A stretch of 64,000 nt of DNA from DAOPXV01 sp964551445 (GCA_964551445.1 CAZKCG010000001.1:62001-126000); one strand, 5' to 3'; shown: positions 37,201 through 46,548, counted from the stretch's first letter. Numbers and translations: made by a program. The notes: generated from the sequence alone by a model not told the origin.

Positions 37201-38499
37201 TTATTCGTTTATGAATTTAACGTCGAGCATGTGCGTGGCGCATGAGATGCACGGATCATAAGCGCGCACGAGCATTTCGAGGTTCAGCGCTATTTCGTCC
37301 TTGGGCTTATCGAGTATCTGCGGAACGAGTTCTTCCATATCCGCGTCGATATTGGCCAGATTCTGGCCGGTCGGGATGATGCAGTTGGCGTTGACGATAT
37401 AGCCGTTGTCGTCGTATTCATATTCGTGATAGAGGGTTCCGCGGGGAACTTCTACCGCTCCGGCGCCTTTTCCGGCTTTTGTATGAACATGCCTGTCCTC
37501 TTCGCGGAGGCCTTTTTCGAGAAGTTCGTCGATTATCCTGATAGCGTCCTCGGTGCAGTGGACGACTTCGACGACCTGCGCGATGGTGTTCATGTAAGGA
37601 TTGTAGCAGGGAGCTTTGAGGCCCAGCATCGCGGCTACTTCTTTCGCGAAAGGCGAGAGCAGTTCGTGGTTGACGTTAAATCTGGCGAGAGCGCCGACAA
37701 ATATCGGTCCGTTGTTGCCTTTAACGTGTTTGGCGGCTGAATGTTTAACCATGTATTCTTTTATTTTGTCTTTATAGTTCTGAACGTTTGTGACGTCGCC
37801 GTCCGTCGATTTGATGACGCCGTCGATAAAAGCGTATTCATAGGGTTTCGAGAGAGCGACGTATTCGGTTTTTCTGGTGAAATTAGGAAGCTTGAGCGTA
37901 GCCATAAGTTTGGCGGTTTCTTTCACGTCGGGCAAAAATTCCTTCTCGAGCTTCTCGCGCAGTTCCTTAAGTTCCGAAGCCTTCGGGATCCTTGTAAAAC
38001 CGTTCACGACAGCTGAGATCGTGTGTATCTTTCTGCCGGCGAGAACTTCGCCGATATAGTGGCCGAGGCGTTTCATACGAAGCGCGCGCACGACTATGTC
38101 GGGGTGCGACCCTACGAGAGGGATGACCGAGTTCTTTCCGAAACAATCGGGGGCTACGAGAAAATACGCATGCAGAACGTGTGATTCGAGAGTTTCGCCG
38201 TGCATGAGAAGTTTACGAAGAAGCGTGGTCTGCGTCGACGGCGTGATGCCGAGAGCTGCCTCGCTTGCGCGTAACGACGCGAGAGTGTGGCCGACCGAAC
38301 AGATACCGCATATTCTGGAGGTTATGGGAGCTGCTTCGGAATAGTGTCTTCCGCGGAGCATGGCTTCGAAAAAGCGCGGAGATTCCACTACGTGAAGTCT
38401 CGATTCTTCTATTTTACCGTCTTTTACGTTTATGACGATATTTCCGTGTCCTTCTACCCTTGTTATATGTTCAAGATTTAACTGCAGGCTTTTGGTCAT
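37201..38499 (-). CDS. hydA: NiFe hydrogenase large subunit, group 3b-type
   Basis: The catalytic alpha subunit holding the NiFe(CN)2CO centre. Translation starts at the ATG at 38499, preceded by GGAGG ten bases upstream and overlapping the hydD stop as ATGA; the longer upstream frame is an artefact of reading across hydD. The 432-residue product has both nickel-binding motifs, R62-I-C64-G-I-C67-SVGH and D415-P-C417-IS-C420-ATH. Nine residues, MLDVKFINE, follow the final His and are the likely maturation peptide. Gene order hydB-hydG-hydD-hydA matches the archaeal sulfhydrogenase type, which couples H2 to NADP(H). No maturation endopeptidase gene is visible in the window. The gene is last in the operon and is followed by a strong terminator. 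Confidence 0.93.
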   Translation of the reverse strand: MTKSLQLNLEHITRVEGHGNIVINVKDGKIEESRLHVVESPRFFEAMLRGRHYSEAAPITSRICGICSVGHTLASLRASEAALGITPSTQTTLLRKLLMHGETLESHVLHAYFLVAPDCFGKNSVIPLVGSHPDIVVRALRMKRLGHYIGEVLAGRKIHTISAVVNGFTRIPKASELKELREKLEKEFLPDVKETAKLMATLKLPNFTRKTEYVALSKPYEYAFIDGVIKSTDGDVTNVQNYKDKIKEYMVKHSAAKHVKGNNGPIFVGALARFNVNHELLSPFAKEVAAMLGLKAPCYNPYMNTIAQVVEVVHCTEDAIRIIDELLEKGLREEDRHVHTKAGKGAGAVEVPRGTLYHEYEYDDNGYIVNANCIIPTGQNLANIDADMEELVPQILDKPKDEIALNLEMLVRAYDPCISCATHMLDVKFINE

Positions 38500-39248
38500 C
38501 TGATTGTGTCCTCCTTGGTGTAGTTGTTGAATAAGGTGAACCTCTTCATTATATCGTCGGGAGAAAGGCCGTGTTTCGCGAGCACGTCTTTTTGAGCGTT
38601 GAGGTTCGGGTGCGTTACGTAGCCGCGGCATCCTTCGCACGGATCGCCGTATTTCGGACATATCGCGCCGCAGCCGGCCCTTGTGACGGGACCCATGCAG
38701 GTCTCGCCGCGCTGATACATGCAGACGGTGTCGTTCATCTTGCATTCAACGCACATAGGATATTCGGGAAGCTTCGGCGTTACGCCGATAAGAAGCGATT
38801 TTACGACGCTTAAAAATTCTTTTCTGTCTATAGGGCAGCCGGGTATCTCGAAATCTACCTTTACTACCGCGCTGACTGGCCTTACGGCATAAGAATCATA
38901 GCATTCGAAATGCGCTTTATCTTTGTAAACGTATTTTTTATAATCTTCAGCCGAATATTTGTTCTTTAACGCGTTGATGCCGCCGTTGCATGCGCAGGCG
39001 CCGATAGGGACCAGAAGTTTAGCCTGCCTTCTTATTTTCTTGATCCTTGTTTCATCAGCGGGACGGGATATAGAGCCTTCAATGAAGGCTATTTCGTAAT
39101 CCTGGCCCTTGTCGCTTATGGCTTCGCGAAAATTTACTATTTCCACCGCGTTCAAAAGGTCTATCATGTCGCCCGGTTCCTGGTTTAAAACCTCAAGCTG
39201 ACAGCCTTCGCACGAGGTGAAATCAAAAAACGCTATTTTGGGTTTCAT
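38496..39248 (-). CDS. hydD: NiFe hydrogenase small subunit (delta)
   Basis: The electron-transfer small subunit partners HydA in the hydrogenase heterodimer. The 250-residue sequence starts without a twin-arginine signal, so the enzyme is cytoplasmic. The proximal cluster region shows C13-EG-C16, then GACAC and GCPID. The C-terminal half is Cys-rich (CVEC, CMYQRGETC, CGAIC, CEGC), enough for two more iron-sulfur clusters as in three-cluster small subunits. AAGGAGG precedes the ATG by eight bases, and the preceding stop codon TAA abuts the start, so translation is probably coupled. Confidence 0.93.
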   Translation of the reverse strand: MKPKIAFFDFTSCEGCQLEVLNQEPGDMIDLLNAVEIVNFREAISDKGQDYEIAFIEGSISRPADETRIKKIRRQAKLLVPIGACACNGGINALKNKYSAEDYKKYVYKDKAHFECYDSYAVRPVSAVVKVDFEIPGCPIDRKEFLSVVKSLLIGVTPKLPEYPMCVECKMNDTVCMYQRGETCMGPVTRAGCGAICPKYGDPCEGCRGYVTHPNLNAQKDVLAKHGLSPDDIMKRFTLFNNYTKEDTIR

Positions 39249-40121
39249 TTATATAGCCTCCTTAAAATCACGAACTTTGGCAAAGTTGAATACAGGGCCT
39301 TCGCAGCACACGTAAATGCTGTTTATCTGGCAGTGTCCGCATTTTCCGACGCCGCATTTCATCCTGCGTTCAAGCGATATGTAGATGTTTTCAGCCGGGA
39401 TCTTTTTGCCGAGGATTTCCATTATGGCGAATTTATACATTACGGGAGGTCCGCATACGGCGGCGAGCGTGTTAGCCGGGTCGGATATCTTCACTTTCGG
39501 GAAGAGCGTCGTTATGACGCCGACGTTTTTCGTCCAGCCTTCGCCGGTACGGTCAACCGTGATATGGAAATTTATGTCCTTGTTCTTTTCCAGAAGCGCT
39601 ATTTCATCTTTATAGAGAACGAAATTAGGATCGCGCGTTCCGTAAAGGATGTGGACCTCTTTGAAATCCTTGCGTTTTTCTACGACGTAGTTCATGAAGG
39701 AGCGAAGCGGAGCGTATCCAAGGCCGCCCGCGACGAACAATATATTTTTTCCCTCGAATTTTTTTATATCGAAACCGGTTCCGAAAGGCCCGCGTATGCC
39801 GACCATGTCCCCGACCTTGAGCTGGTGCATTTTATTGGTTACGACGCCCGCGTTTCTGACGCAAAGTTCAAAAGCGCCTTTTTTGGTTGAAGGCGAGGAT
39901 ATTGAAATAGGGGCTTCTCCCACGCCGAACATTGAGACTTCGACGAACTGGCCGGGCGTATGATTGAGATCGGTTCCGTCCGCGAACGCGAGTTCGAAGA
40001 ACATTTCCTTTTCGGTGAAGGTTTCAACCTTAGTTATTTTTGCCATTTTAGGAACGAACATTTCCGCGTTCACAAAATGAGCGTGAGCGTGTTCCGTGGT
40101 TTTGGTAGCGGTCTTAGTCAT
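39249..40121 (-). CDS. hydG: Hydrogenase diaphorase subunit (gamma), FAD/NAD(P)/2Fe-2S
   Basis: A 290-residue ferredoxin-NADP-reductase-like subunit that passes electrons between the hydrogenase module and NAD(P)H. It has an N-terminal FAD-binding barrel (PGQFVEVSMFG, APISISSPS), a nucleotide-binding domain (GGLGYAPLRSFM, CGPPVMYKF) and a C-terminal 2Fe-2S site with C256, C261, C264 and C272 or C273. Its His-containing N-terminal extension (about 20 residues) is longer than usual. The start overlaps the end of hydB by eight bases and has AAGGAGG upstream. The symbol follows archaeal sulfhydrogenase usage and is unrelated to the radical-SAM HydG of FeFe hydrogenases. Confidence 0.92.
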   Translation of the reverse strand: MTKTATKTTEHAHAHFVNAEMFVPKMAKITKVETFTEKEMFFELAFADGTDLNHTPGQFVEVSMFGVGEAPISISSPSTKKGAFELCVRNAGVVTNKMHQLKVGDMVGIRGPFGTGFDIKKFEGKNILFVAGGLGYAPLRSFMNYVVEKRKDFKEVHILYGTRDPNFVLYKDEIALLEKNKDINFHITVDRTGEGWTKNVGVITTLFPKVKISDPANTLAAVCGPPVMYKFAIMEILGKKIPAENIYISLERRMKCGVGKCGHCQINSIYVCCEGPVFNFAKVRDFKEAI

Positions 40122-41175
40122 TCTCTGAAACCTCCTTCAAACGGTTGTACATTTCGGTTATTGAGATGTCGGCCGTGCAGTTTCTGAAGCAGCGGCCGCA
40201 GCCGACGCATCCTGACATGTTGAATTTTTCCTGTATATACATGCCTTTTCTTAAAAGCCTGTGGCGGAGCCGATCGGAAACGTGTTCGCGGAAGTTCTCG
40301 CCGCCGGCGACCTCTGCGAACATGGGAAGCATGCAGCTGTCCCACGCGCGGTTGCGCTGGCCGTCCTGAAGGTTGAGATGAACTTCTTCCTGGATGTCGA
40401 AGCAGTAGCAGGTAGGGCATACGAGATTGCATGTTCCGCAGGCGAAACATTTATCGGCGTATTCTTTCCATACAGGCGAGCTGTAGGTCTTCGCGAGAAG
40501 TTTCGGAAGCTGTTCGTGGCTGAGCGCGAGTTTATTGGTGAAGGATTCCTGGCGTTTGTTTTCTATTATCTTCATCTGTTCAAGGTCCTGCGCCGTGGCC
40601 TCTGTCGTTTTAGCGTTCTTTTTAAGCAGTTCCTCGCCGCGCGCGGTGCCTATTATGACCACGTATTTATGGATGAGGTTTACTATGAAGAGGTCGAAAG
40701 GGGCCGACTTGCTCTGGATCTTTTTCTGATCGAAAACGAATTCGTCAACGCCCATTTTATTGCAGAAGCAGTCCGGGTCGGGTTGGCAGGAAGCGCCTAT
40801 TATTACTGCTTTTTTACGCTTTTCGTTGTAGTTCACGTCGTTATTTGTTTCCGAGAAAGCGTTATCGAGCATCCTTGTAGCGTATATGTCGCAGGGGTGC
40901 ATTCCGAATAATATCGCTTCGTGTGATTCATTGACCGCCTTGGGATCCGGTTTATTCGCCGCGAGTTTGAATTTTAAGAGTGTTTCGGTCGGCGGCAGAA
41001 AATATTTTTTAGGCGATGATATAGTCGTCGGGTAGTCCAACACGAGCTCTTTATGGTCGTGTATGTGATCCCACGCGAACTGACCGTCTTTGGCGATAAC
41101 GCCGTAAACGGTATTGCCTTTGATGAGTTTATCAGCAAAAACGGCCAATTCGGCCCTTGTCATTGCTTTGTACAT
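40114..41175 (-). CDS. hydB: Hydrogenase iron-sulfur subunit (beta), AsrA-like
   Basis: A 353-residue electron-transfer subunit of the sulfhydrogenase type, related to anaerobic sulfite reductase subunit A. Two C-terminal 4Fe-4S motifs are visible: C243, C246, C249, C253 (CFACGTCNLVC) and C323, C326, C329, C333 (CVGCGRCFRNC). The N-terminal 240 residues match the partner-binding region of the family. The ATG directly abuts the stop codon of the upstream histidine kinase, and its AGGAGG ribosome site is made by the kinase's last Glu-Gly-Gly codons. This ties hydrogenase expression to that of the sensor. It is the first structural gene of hydBGDA. Confidence 0.92.
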   Translation of the reverse strand: MYKAMTRAELAVFADKLIKGNTVYGVIAKDGQFAWDHIHDHKELVLDYPTTISSPKKYFLPPTETLLKFKLAANKPDPKAVNESHEAILFGMHPCDIYATRMLDNAFSETNNDVNYNEKRKKAVIIGASCQPDPDCFCNKMGVDEFVFDQKKIQSKSAPFDLFIVNLIHKYVVIIGTARGEELLKKNAKTTEATAQDLEQMKIIENKRQESFTNKLALSHEQLPKLLAKTYSSPVWKEYADKCFACGTCNLVCPTCYCFDIQEEVHLNLQDGQRNRAWDSCMLPMFAEVAGGENFREHVSDRLRHRLLRKGMYIQEKFNMSGCVGCGRCFRNCTADISITEMYNRLKEVSEND

Positions 41176-42576
41176 TTATTTTCCTCCTTCAGGATTAGCT
41201 TTTCCGATATTATTAACTGGCAGGGTCACTATGAATTTAGTTCCCTGTCCAACCGTTGATTCTATGTTTATGGTTCCTTTGTGATATTCGACTATTTTTT
41301 TCGTTATCGACATTCCGATACCGGTTCCATTCGCGGTATGTTTCTTTGAGATGGAAGTTCTGTGGAACTCGTCGAAGATCTTCGGCAGATCGTCGGGAGG
41401 GATTCCTATTCCGGTGTCTTTGCAGGTGAACACAACATTTTCATCTTCCCTGTAAAGTTCCGTCTCTACTTTACCGTCCTTGACGTTATATTTAATAGCA
41501 TTGGAAATAATGTTCGTCAAAGCATTTTCGAGATATTCCGGATCGCCCGTGATGCTAAGTTCTTCGTCCGTTCCACGGATATCGGACCTGATCGTTACGC
41601 CTGCAGTTTTTGCCTGCGGTTCAAGCGCGGTTATGGATTTTTTTAATTTTTCGGCTATCGATATGGTTTTGAATTCTTTCGAGCCGAAACCCGTCTTGAT
41701 CTTTGAAAGGTCCAGAAGTTCGTTGACGAAACGCAGAAGATTTTCGGCGCGGTTCTCGACCTTCGCCAGCACCTCTTTTGCTTTTTCATCGACGCTCGCT
41801 TTAGCGAAGCCGCCTGTAAGGGATTTGATCATAAATTGTATGGTTCCCAGAGGCGATTTAAGCTCGTGCGCCACTATCATTACGAATTCGGATTTTTTGG
41901 CGTCCATTTCCACGAGCTTGAGATTTGTCTCAAGTAAAAGGTTTTCCTTCGCCCGAAGTTTCATGGATATGGAGGTCGCCATATAGCCCATGAAAGCTAT
42001 TGTGCTTACGAAAGCGACAATAGATCCGATGAGTTTCACGTTTTCCGCGGCGTAAGGCATAGCCGTGCTCGCGTACAACGAATAATGGCCCAGTAGCCCG
42101 AAGTGCTCGAAAGTGATGAGTCCTGAGTAGAGAACGCAGGCAAGAGCGGCCTGATAAACGCAGTGGAGCGGTTCTAAAAGCATGCTGGCGATGACTATAT
42201 GGAATATATAGTAAAAATTGAACGAGTTCTCAATTCCGCCGGCGTAATGAAGAAGTATCGTTAGCATGATAAGATCGAACGCTATCTGAGAGTTTGCGAT
42301 GATCGAGGTCATGCGCGAGCGGTACTCTAAATTATGCTTTCCGTTCACTGAAACGACTTTTCCAACCATGAATATCAATATGCAATTTCCCGCAGCCATG
42401 GCTATGACCGAGGTATAGAGAGGAGCCCTGTTGATATTCAAACCGAAAAAAATTCCGGCGGTCTCTATGACGATAACTATCATTAAGATGGCTATCCATC
42501 TGAGGCCGTTTAACCACCGAAGCCTGCCGATGAGTTCAAATACTCTTATTTCGAGACCTTTTGGTTTTTCCTGCAT
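41176..42576 (-). CDS. Membrane histidine kinase in hydrogenase operon
   Basis: A 466-residue kinase with six predicted membrane helices in the first 200 residues, joined by short loops. HisKA has H237 in IVAHELKSPLG. The HATPase domain has LTNIISNAIKYN, DTGIGIP and GTGIGMSITKKIV. There is no PAS or large periplasmic domain, so sensing is probably within the membrane. It lies 20 bp after a single-domain response regulator and runs directly into hydB with no gap. The placement suggests hydrogenase-linked sensing of redox state, hydrogen or energy. That role is inference: the known H2-sensing kinases HoxJ and HupT are soluble PAS proteins. Confidence 0.92.
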   Translation of the reverse strand: MQEKPKGLEIRVFELIGRLRWLNGLRWIAILMIVIVIETAGIFFGLNINRAPLYTSVIAMAAGNCILIFMVGKVVSVNGKHNLEYRSRMTSIIANSQIAFDLIMLTILLHYAGGIENSFNFYYIFHIVIASMLLEPLHCVYQAALACVLYSGLITFEHFGLLGHYSLYASTAMPYAAENVKLIGSIVAFVSTIAFMGYMATSISMKLRAKENLLLETNLKLVEMDAKKSEFVMIVAHELKSPLGTIQFMIKSLTGGFAKASVDEKAKEVLAKVENRAENLLRFVNELLDLSKIKTGFGSKEFKTISIAEKLKKSITALEPQAKTAGVTIRSDIRGTDEELSITGDPEYLENALTNIISNAIKYNVKDGKVETELYREDENVVFTCKDTGIGIPPDDLPKIFDEFHRTSISKKHTANGTGIGMSITKKIVEYHKGTINIESTVGQGTKFIVTLPVNNIGKANPEGGK

Positions 42577-42596
42577 ATTTTAATTTTCCCCGTATA

Positions 42597-43010
42597 TTAC
42601 TTTGCCGCTTTCGCTAGGCATTTTTCAACCGTCGATAAAAGAGCTTCAGGCTCGATCGGTTTGTTCAAAAATTCGTCTACGGGAAGGAAATCCGAATCCG
42701 TCTGAGGCGAATATTTGAAATGCGACGTGGTGTTGATAGCTGAAACCATTATAATAGGCGTTTTCGCCCATTTCGCGAATTCCGAATTAGGTTCCGTTGA
42801 GCGGAGTTTATATGATACCTGAAAGCCTTCGGTAACCGAGTCCATCATTACGTCTAAAACTATAATGTCAGGGTTGAAAGCTTTAACTTTGGCAAGCCCT
42901 TCAGTTCCATTAACAGCTGAGTCTACCGTGTAATCTTTTGATTCAAGGACCATTTTCATAGTTTCGACTATGTCCGGATCGTCATCGATAATTAAAACTT
43001 TTTTCGACAT
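42597..43010 (-). CDS. Single-domain response regulator
   Basis: A 137-residue stand-alone receiver with acidic residues D9-D11, acceptor D53 in DIIVLDVMMDSVTEGF, a Ser in IIMVSA and the conserved Lys in FLNKPIEP. A roughly ten-residue longer loop before strand 5 (around HFKYSPQTDSD) departs from the standard fold. With no output domain it must act by protein contact or phosphotransfer. A perfect AGGAGG lies eight bases before the ATG. It is the partner candidate for the membrane kinase encoded immediately downstream. Confidence 0.92.
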   Translation of the reverse strand: MSKKVLIIDDDPDIVETMKMVLESKDYTVDSAVNGTEGLAKVKAFNPDIIVLDVMMDSVTEGFQVSYKLRSTEPNSEFAKWAKTPIIMVSAINTTSHFKYSPQTDSDFLPVDEFLNKPIEPEALLSTVEKCLAKAAK

Positions 43011-43125
43011 TAATAAACCTCCTGAAATTTTTGTAGTTTGTTTTAAAACTTAATTTAAAACTCTACCTCCTTTTTTATTGATTGGTTTTTAAATTTCTTT
43101 TTGCAAATACGCTGGTTTTATATAA

Positions 43126-43788
43126 TTAATCTTTTATTTCAAAGGGCAGGAAATATTTCATCCAATCTTCAAGGCCTTCGCCCGTTTTTGACGAAACAAA
43201 GTAAACTTTCGCGTGTCCGTTGACTTTTTTGATGTTTTCCTTTATTTTTTCCATATCTATGTCCAGATGAGGCAGAAGATCCATTTTAGTTACCACAATG
43301 ACGTCGGCAACGTTAAACGAAACAGGGTATTTCAGCGGCTTGTCCTCGCCTTCCGTGAGCGAGTAAAGCAATATCTTCTTATCTTCTCCGATGTTGAAAT
43401 CGGCCGGGCAGATCAGATTTCCGACGTTCTCGATTATTATCAGCTCGAGTTCGTCGAGGTTGAATTCAGCCAGCGCGTCTTTTATCATAAAAGCGCTCAG
43501 ATGGCAGTCGCCGCCGAAAGTGTCGGTGTTTATCTGATATACGTTCCGGCAGTAAGGAAGCAGTCTGTCGCGGTCGATGACCGTCGAAATATCGCCTTCG
43601 ATAACCGCGCATTTCATCTTGCCCTGAAGATACTGGAGCGTTTTTTCCAGAAGCGTCGTTTTTCCCGCGCCAGGTGAACTTATGATGTTGACGCAGAATA
43701 TTTTTTTCTCTTTTAAAAGATCATTGACCTCTTTGGCGATCTCGTCGTTTTCTTCCATTATATCTCTTGCGATCTCTATTTCGGACAT
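43126..43788 (-). CDS. hypB: Hydrogenase nickel incorporation GTPase HypB
   Basis: A 220-residue GTPase that works with HypA to insert nickel into the hydrogenase large subunit. The P-loop is SSPGAGKTT (about residues 37-45), the metal site residues C95 and H96 appear in GGDCHLSA, and the base-specificity motif is TKMD. The N-terminal His-rich nickel-storage stretch found in some HypB proteins is absent. GGAGG precedes the ATG. It is the last hyp gene before the response regulator, which follows after 115 bp. Confidence 0.96.
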   Translation of the reverse strand: MSEIEIARDIMEENDEIAKEVNDLLKEKKIFCVNIISSPGAGKTTLLEKTLQYLQGKMKCAVIEGDISTVIDRDRLLPYCRNVYQINTDTFGGDCHLSAFMIKDALAEFNLDELELIIIENVGNLICPADFNIGEDKKILLYSLTEGEDKPLKYPVSFNVADVIVVTKMDLLPHLDIDMEKIKENIKKVNGHAKVYFVSSKTGEGLEDWMKYFLPFEIKD

Positions 43789-43861
43789 TTGAACCTCCGT
43801 TTTTTTGCGTATGTTAAAAGGTATAAATCTTTTGATGCCCCTCGCCGGCCGGGTGAAAAAA

Positions 43862-44212
43862 TTAATCGTCCACGTCTATCGAATCTATCTTAAGCTCGCG
43901 TCCGCCGGTTATCTTTAAATTATATGAGCCGCATCCGGCGCAGACCATATCCACTTCCGAAAGACTTTTTTTGAATCCGCAATCCTTGCATTCCACTTCC
44001 AGCGGGCAGTCTATGACCACATATAAAGCGTTGTCGAACCCTTCGCTCTTTCCTAAGATCTCAAGCGCGTATTTCAGCGATTCCGGGACGACCTGCATCA
44101 TTTTTCCGACCGACAGTTTCAGTTCGCGCATCTTCATTTTTTCTATGCCGCGCTTTGAAAGCTCATCCGCCGCTATTTTCAATATGTTGACCGCTATGGA
44201 CATTTCGTGCAT
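43862..44212 (-). CDS. hypA: Hydrogenase nickel chaperone HypA
   Basis: A 116-residue protein that delivers nickel to the large subunit with HypB. It begins M1-H2-E3, the invariant nickel-binding end, and has the structural zinc site C75-x2-C78 and C91-x2-C94. The ATG is preceded by AGGAGA. It follows hypE by 12 bp in the same operon. Confidence 0.96.
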   Translation of the reverse strand: MHEMSIAVNILKIAADELSKRGIEKMKMRELKLSVGKMMQVVPESLKYALEILGKSEGFDNALYVVIDCPLEVECKDCGFKKSLSEVDMVCAGCGSYNLKITGGRELKIDSIDVDD

Positions 44213-44224
44213 TTCGTAGTTCTC

Positions 44225-45295
44225 CTAACAAATTCTTGGAAACTGTTCCAGCACCTGCATATCTAAAAATCTTCCGCCGCCGATCCTGGTTTTTATAACG
44301 ACCTTGCCCTTGTTTTTTTCGCTGATATGTCCGATCTCCATCGCGCCTGCAGTTTCTTCAAATTGTGAAAGATGCGCTAAAACCGGTTTCGCCGCGTCCT
44401 TCGCGCATACTATAACCGCGCGCCCCTCGCAGGCTGAATAAAGAAGGTCGATCCCGAGGATGTCCGCGAGCGATTTCGCGTTCGGTTCATAAGATATCGC
44501 TTCTTCCTCGAGCATTATACCGAAATTATTGTTCTGCGATACGAATTCATTCAAAGTCGTGGCCAGGCCTCCCCGGGTAGTATCGCGCATAACTTTAACT
44601 TCGAATTTTTTATCCAGAAGCCCAAAAAGCTGCCGGACAAGAGGCGCGCAATCAGACTTAATTGAAGTCCGCTCGATGAATCCGCCGCGTTCGTTCAATA
44701 TGCAGGCCCCGTGATTTCCGGGCGTCCCGGTTATTATGACCGCGTCCCCGGCCGCTATTTTAGAAGGCGCGAGATCCACTCCGTCGGGTATCAATCCGAC
44801 GCCGGAGGTGTTGATATAAACTCCGTCGCACAAGCCGCGCCCGACGACCTTCGTATCGCCCGTCGCGATAAAAACGCCATTTTTAGAAGCTGTTTCGGCC
44901 ATGCTTTTAACTATGGTCTCAAGCACCTCGATCTCAAAGCCTTCTTCTATTATAAAACCGGCGGTTATGGCGACCGGTATCGCGCCCGTTACTATGAGAT
45001 CATTCACCGTTCCGGTCACGGCGAGTTTTCCTATATCGCCGCCGTTAAAAAACAAAGGTTTCACCACATACGAATCGGTCGTCATGGCTAACTTCTGGCC
45101 CGAAAATTTAAATCCGGTATTTTCCGAAATTTTAGCCGCGAGTTTTAAAATATCGAGCCGGCCCGAATCAAGACCTTCCGAAAGCGTAGGATTGTCGAAG
45201 TGTTTTACGAAAACGGAGCTTATGAGTTCATGCGTTAATTTTCCGCCGTTACCGTGCGCTTCGGTTATATATTTTTTCTGTTCGTTCAAATTCAT
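44225..45295 (-). CDS. hypE: Hydrogenase cyanide-ligand synthesis protein HypE
   Basis: A 356-residue PurM/AIR-synthase-like enzyme that dehydrates the carbamoylated C-terminal Cys to thiocyanate, supplying the CN ligands of the NiFe centre. The invariant C-terminal PRIC ending is present. N-terminal GNGGKLTHELI, ATGDTKVVGRG and DTTRGGLATTLNE are recognisable family blocks. GGAG is placed eight bases before the ATG. It works with HypF, whose gene is in the same operon. Confidence 0.97.
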   Translation of the reverse strand: MNLNEQKKYITEAHGNGGKLTHELISSVFVKHFDNPTLSEGLDSGRLDILKLAAKISENTGFKFSGQKLAMTTDSYVVKPLFFNGGDIGKLAVTGTVNDLIVTGAIPVAITAGFIIEEGFEIEVLETIVKSMAETASKNGVFIATGDTKVVGRGLCDGVYINTSGVGLIPDGVDLAPSKIAAGDAVIITGTPGNHGACILNERGGFIERTSIKSDCAPLVRQLFGLLDKKFEVKVMRDTTRGGLATTLNEFVSQNNNFGIMLEEEAISYEPNAKSLADILGIDLLYSACEGRAVIVCAKDAAKPVLAHLSQFEETAGAMEIGHISEKNKGKVVIKTRIGGGRFLDMQVLEQFPRIC

Positions 45296-45324
45296 TTAAA
45301 TACTCCAGGCGTTACTTTCCGTCG

Positions 45325-46476
45325 TTATTCCAGCTCTATTTTATCTCCGGCCGATCCGTATTTATAAAAAGCGGCGCAGGTCCCTTCGCTCGAGACCATA
45401 CAGGGGCCTATCGGGAACATGGGGTTGCAGACCTTTTTAAAAAGCGGGCATTGCGGCGGTTCTATCACCGATAAGAGCACTTCTCCGCATTTACAACCCT
45501 GATGATGATTCGTTCCAGCGGTTTTTCCGGCCGGACTTATGATATCGGCAAAATTAGCGTCCGCCGAATATTTTTTATATTCGCCGCGAAATTTGAGGCC
45601 CGATCCGGGTATAACGCCTATTCCGCGCCATTCGGCGTCGCAGGCTTCGAATACCTCGTTTATTACCTTTTGCGCGGCCGTGTTTCCCGATTCGGTCACT
45701 ACGCGGCTGTATTCGTTTTGCACCTCGTGCCTGCCTTCAGATATCATTTTCAGAAGCGCTTCTATCGAAAGCAGGATATCTATATATTCAAATCCGCATA
45801 TAACTCCGCAGATGCCGCTTTGAGCCAGAGGCGCCCTGTACGCGGCCTCGCCCGTTATGACCGAGACATGCCCCGGAAGAATAAATCCGTCTATTTTAAC
45901 GGCAGGGTGGTTCGCTATGGCTTTCAGCGCTTCCGGCACGGTTTTATTTCCCTCATATATGAAAAGGTTTTTAAGCCCTTTATCTTTCGCTTCCTTCGCC
46001 AGAAACGCCACCGCCGGGGCCGTCGTCTCAAATCCCACGCCGAGAAAAACAACATTTTTACCGGGATTTTCAACCGCTATTTCAACCGAATCCGTCGGCG
46101 AATAAACCACGCGCACATCCGCTCCCGCGCCCTGTTCTTTTTTCAGGCTCGAAACTTCTCCCGGAACTTTTAACATATCTCCGAATGTCGTTATGATGAA
46201 GTTCTTATCGCGCGCCATATTTATCGCGCCGTCTATGTAAGAGTCTTCCGTGACGCAGACCGGGCATCCCGGGCCTGATCTTAATTTTATCTTATCCGGA
46301 AGCATCGTTCTGACGCCTGATTTGAATATCTCGTGCGTGTGCGTTCCGCAGACCTCCATTAAATTAATGACGGGTTTGTCTATAGCGGCGCAGTAGCCGG
46401 CTATTTTATCGAGTATCTTTTTAGCCGGCTCTTTTTTATTACATTTTTCCGAGAATTCGTCGTAATTGAAACCCAT
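45325..46476 (-). CDS. hypD: Hydrogenase iron-cofactor scaffold HypD
   Basis: The scaffold on which, with HypC, the Fe(CN)2CO unit is assembled. The protein is 383 residues from the second ATG. I chose 46476 over 46491 because GGAG lies nine bases before the former and overlaps the latter codon itself. Conserved blocks include MEVCGTHTHEI, SGPGCPVCVT and GFETTAPAVAF, and a C-terminal Cys cluster (HHQGCKCGEV, CPLFKKVC) binds the 4Fe-4S centre. It is separated from hypC by a pseudopilin-like gene, an unusual interruption. Confidence 0.96.
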   Translation of the reverse strand: MGFNYDEFSEKCNKKEPAKKILDKIAGYCAAIDKPVINLMEVCGTHTHEIFKSGVRTMLPDKIKLRSGPGCPVCVTEDSYIDGAINMARDKNFIITTFGDMLKVPGEVSSLKKEQGAGADVRVVYSPTDSVEIAVENPGKNVVFLGVGFETTAPAVAFLAKEAKDKGLKNLFIYEGNKTVPEALKAIANHPAVKIDGFILPGHVSVITGEAAYRAPLAQSGICGVICGFEYIDILLSIEALLKMISEGRHEVQNEYSRVVTESGNTAAQKVINEVFEACDAEWRGIGVIPGSGLKFRGEYKKYSADANFADIISPAGKTAGTNHHQGCKCGEVLLSVIEPPQCPLFKKVCNPMFPIGPCMVSSEGTCAAFYKYGSAGDKIELE

Positions 46477-46548
46477 TGTTCTGTTCTCCATGATCGTATT
46501 ATATTAAAGCGGTTTTATTAAAAACATGTTGTATTATTTAAGTTTTGT

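Noticed and set aside
38500..38745. N-terminal 82-residue extension of the hydrogenase large subunit frame
   Set aside because: It overlaps hydD out of frame, is Arg-rich nonsense, and a perfect ribosome site precedes the internal ATG at 38499.
39249..40121. Assignment of HydG as the radical-SAM maturase of FeFe hydrogenase
   Set aside because: The sequence is an FAD/NAD/2Fe-2S diaphorase subunit and lacks a radical-SAM CxxxCxxC motif. Only the gene symbol coincides.
45502..46173. Plus-strand ORF opposite hypD and similar shadows across the hyd/hyp genes
   Set aside because: They are Arg/Phe/Tyr-rich complements of well-identified genes, with no family resemblance.
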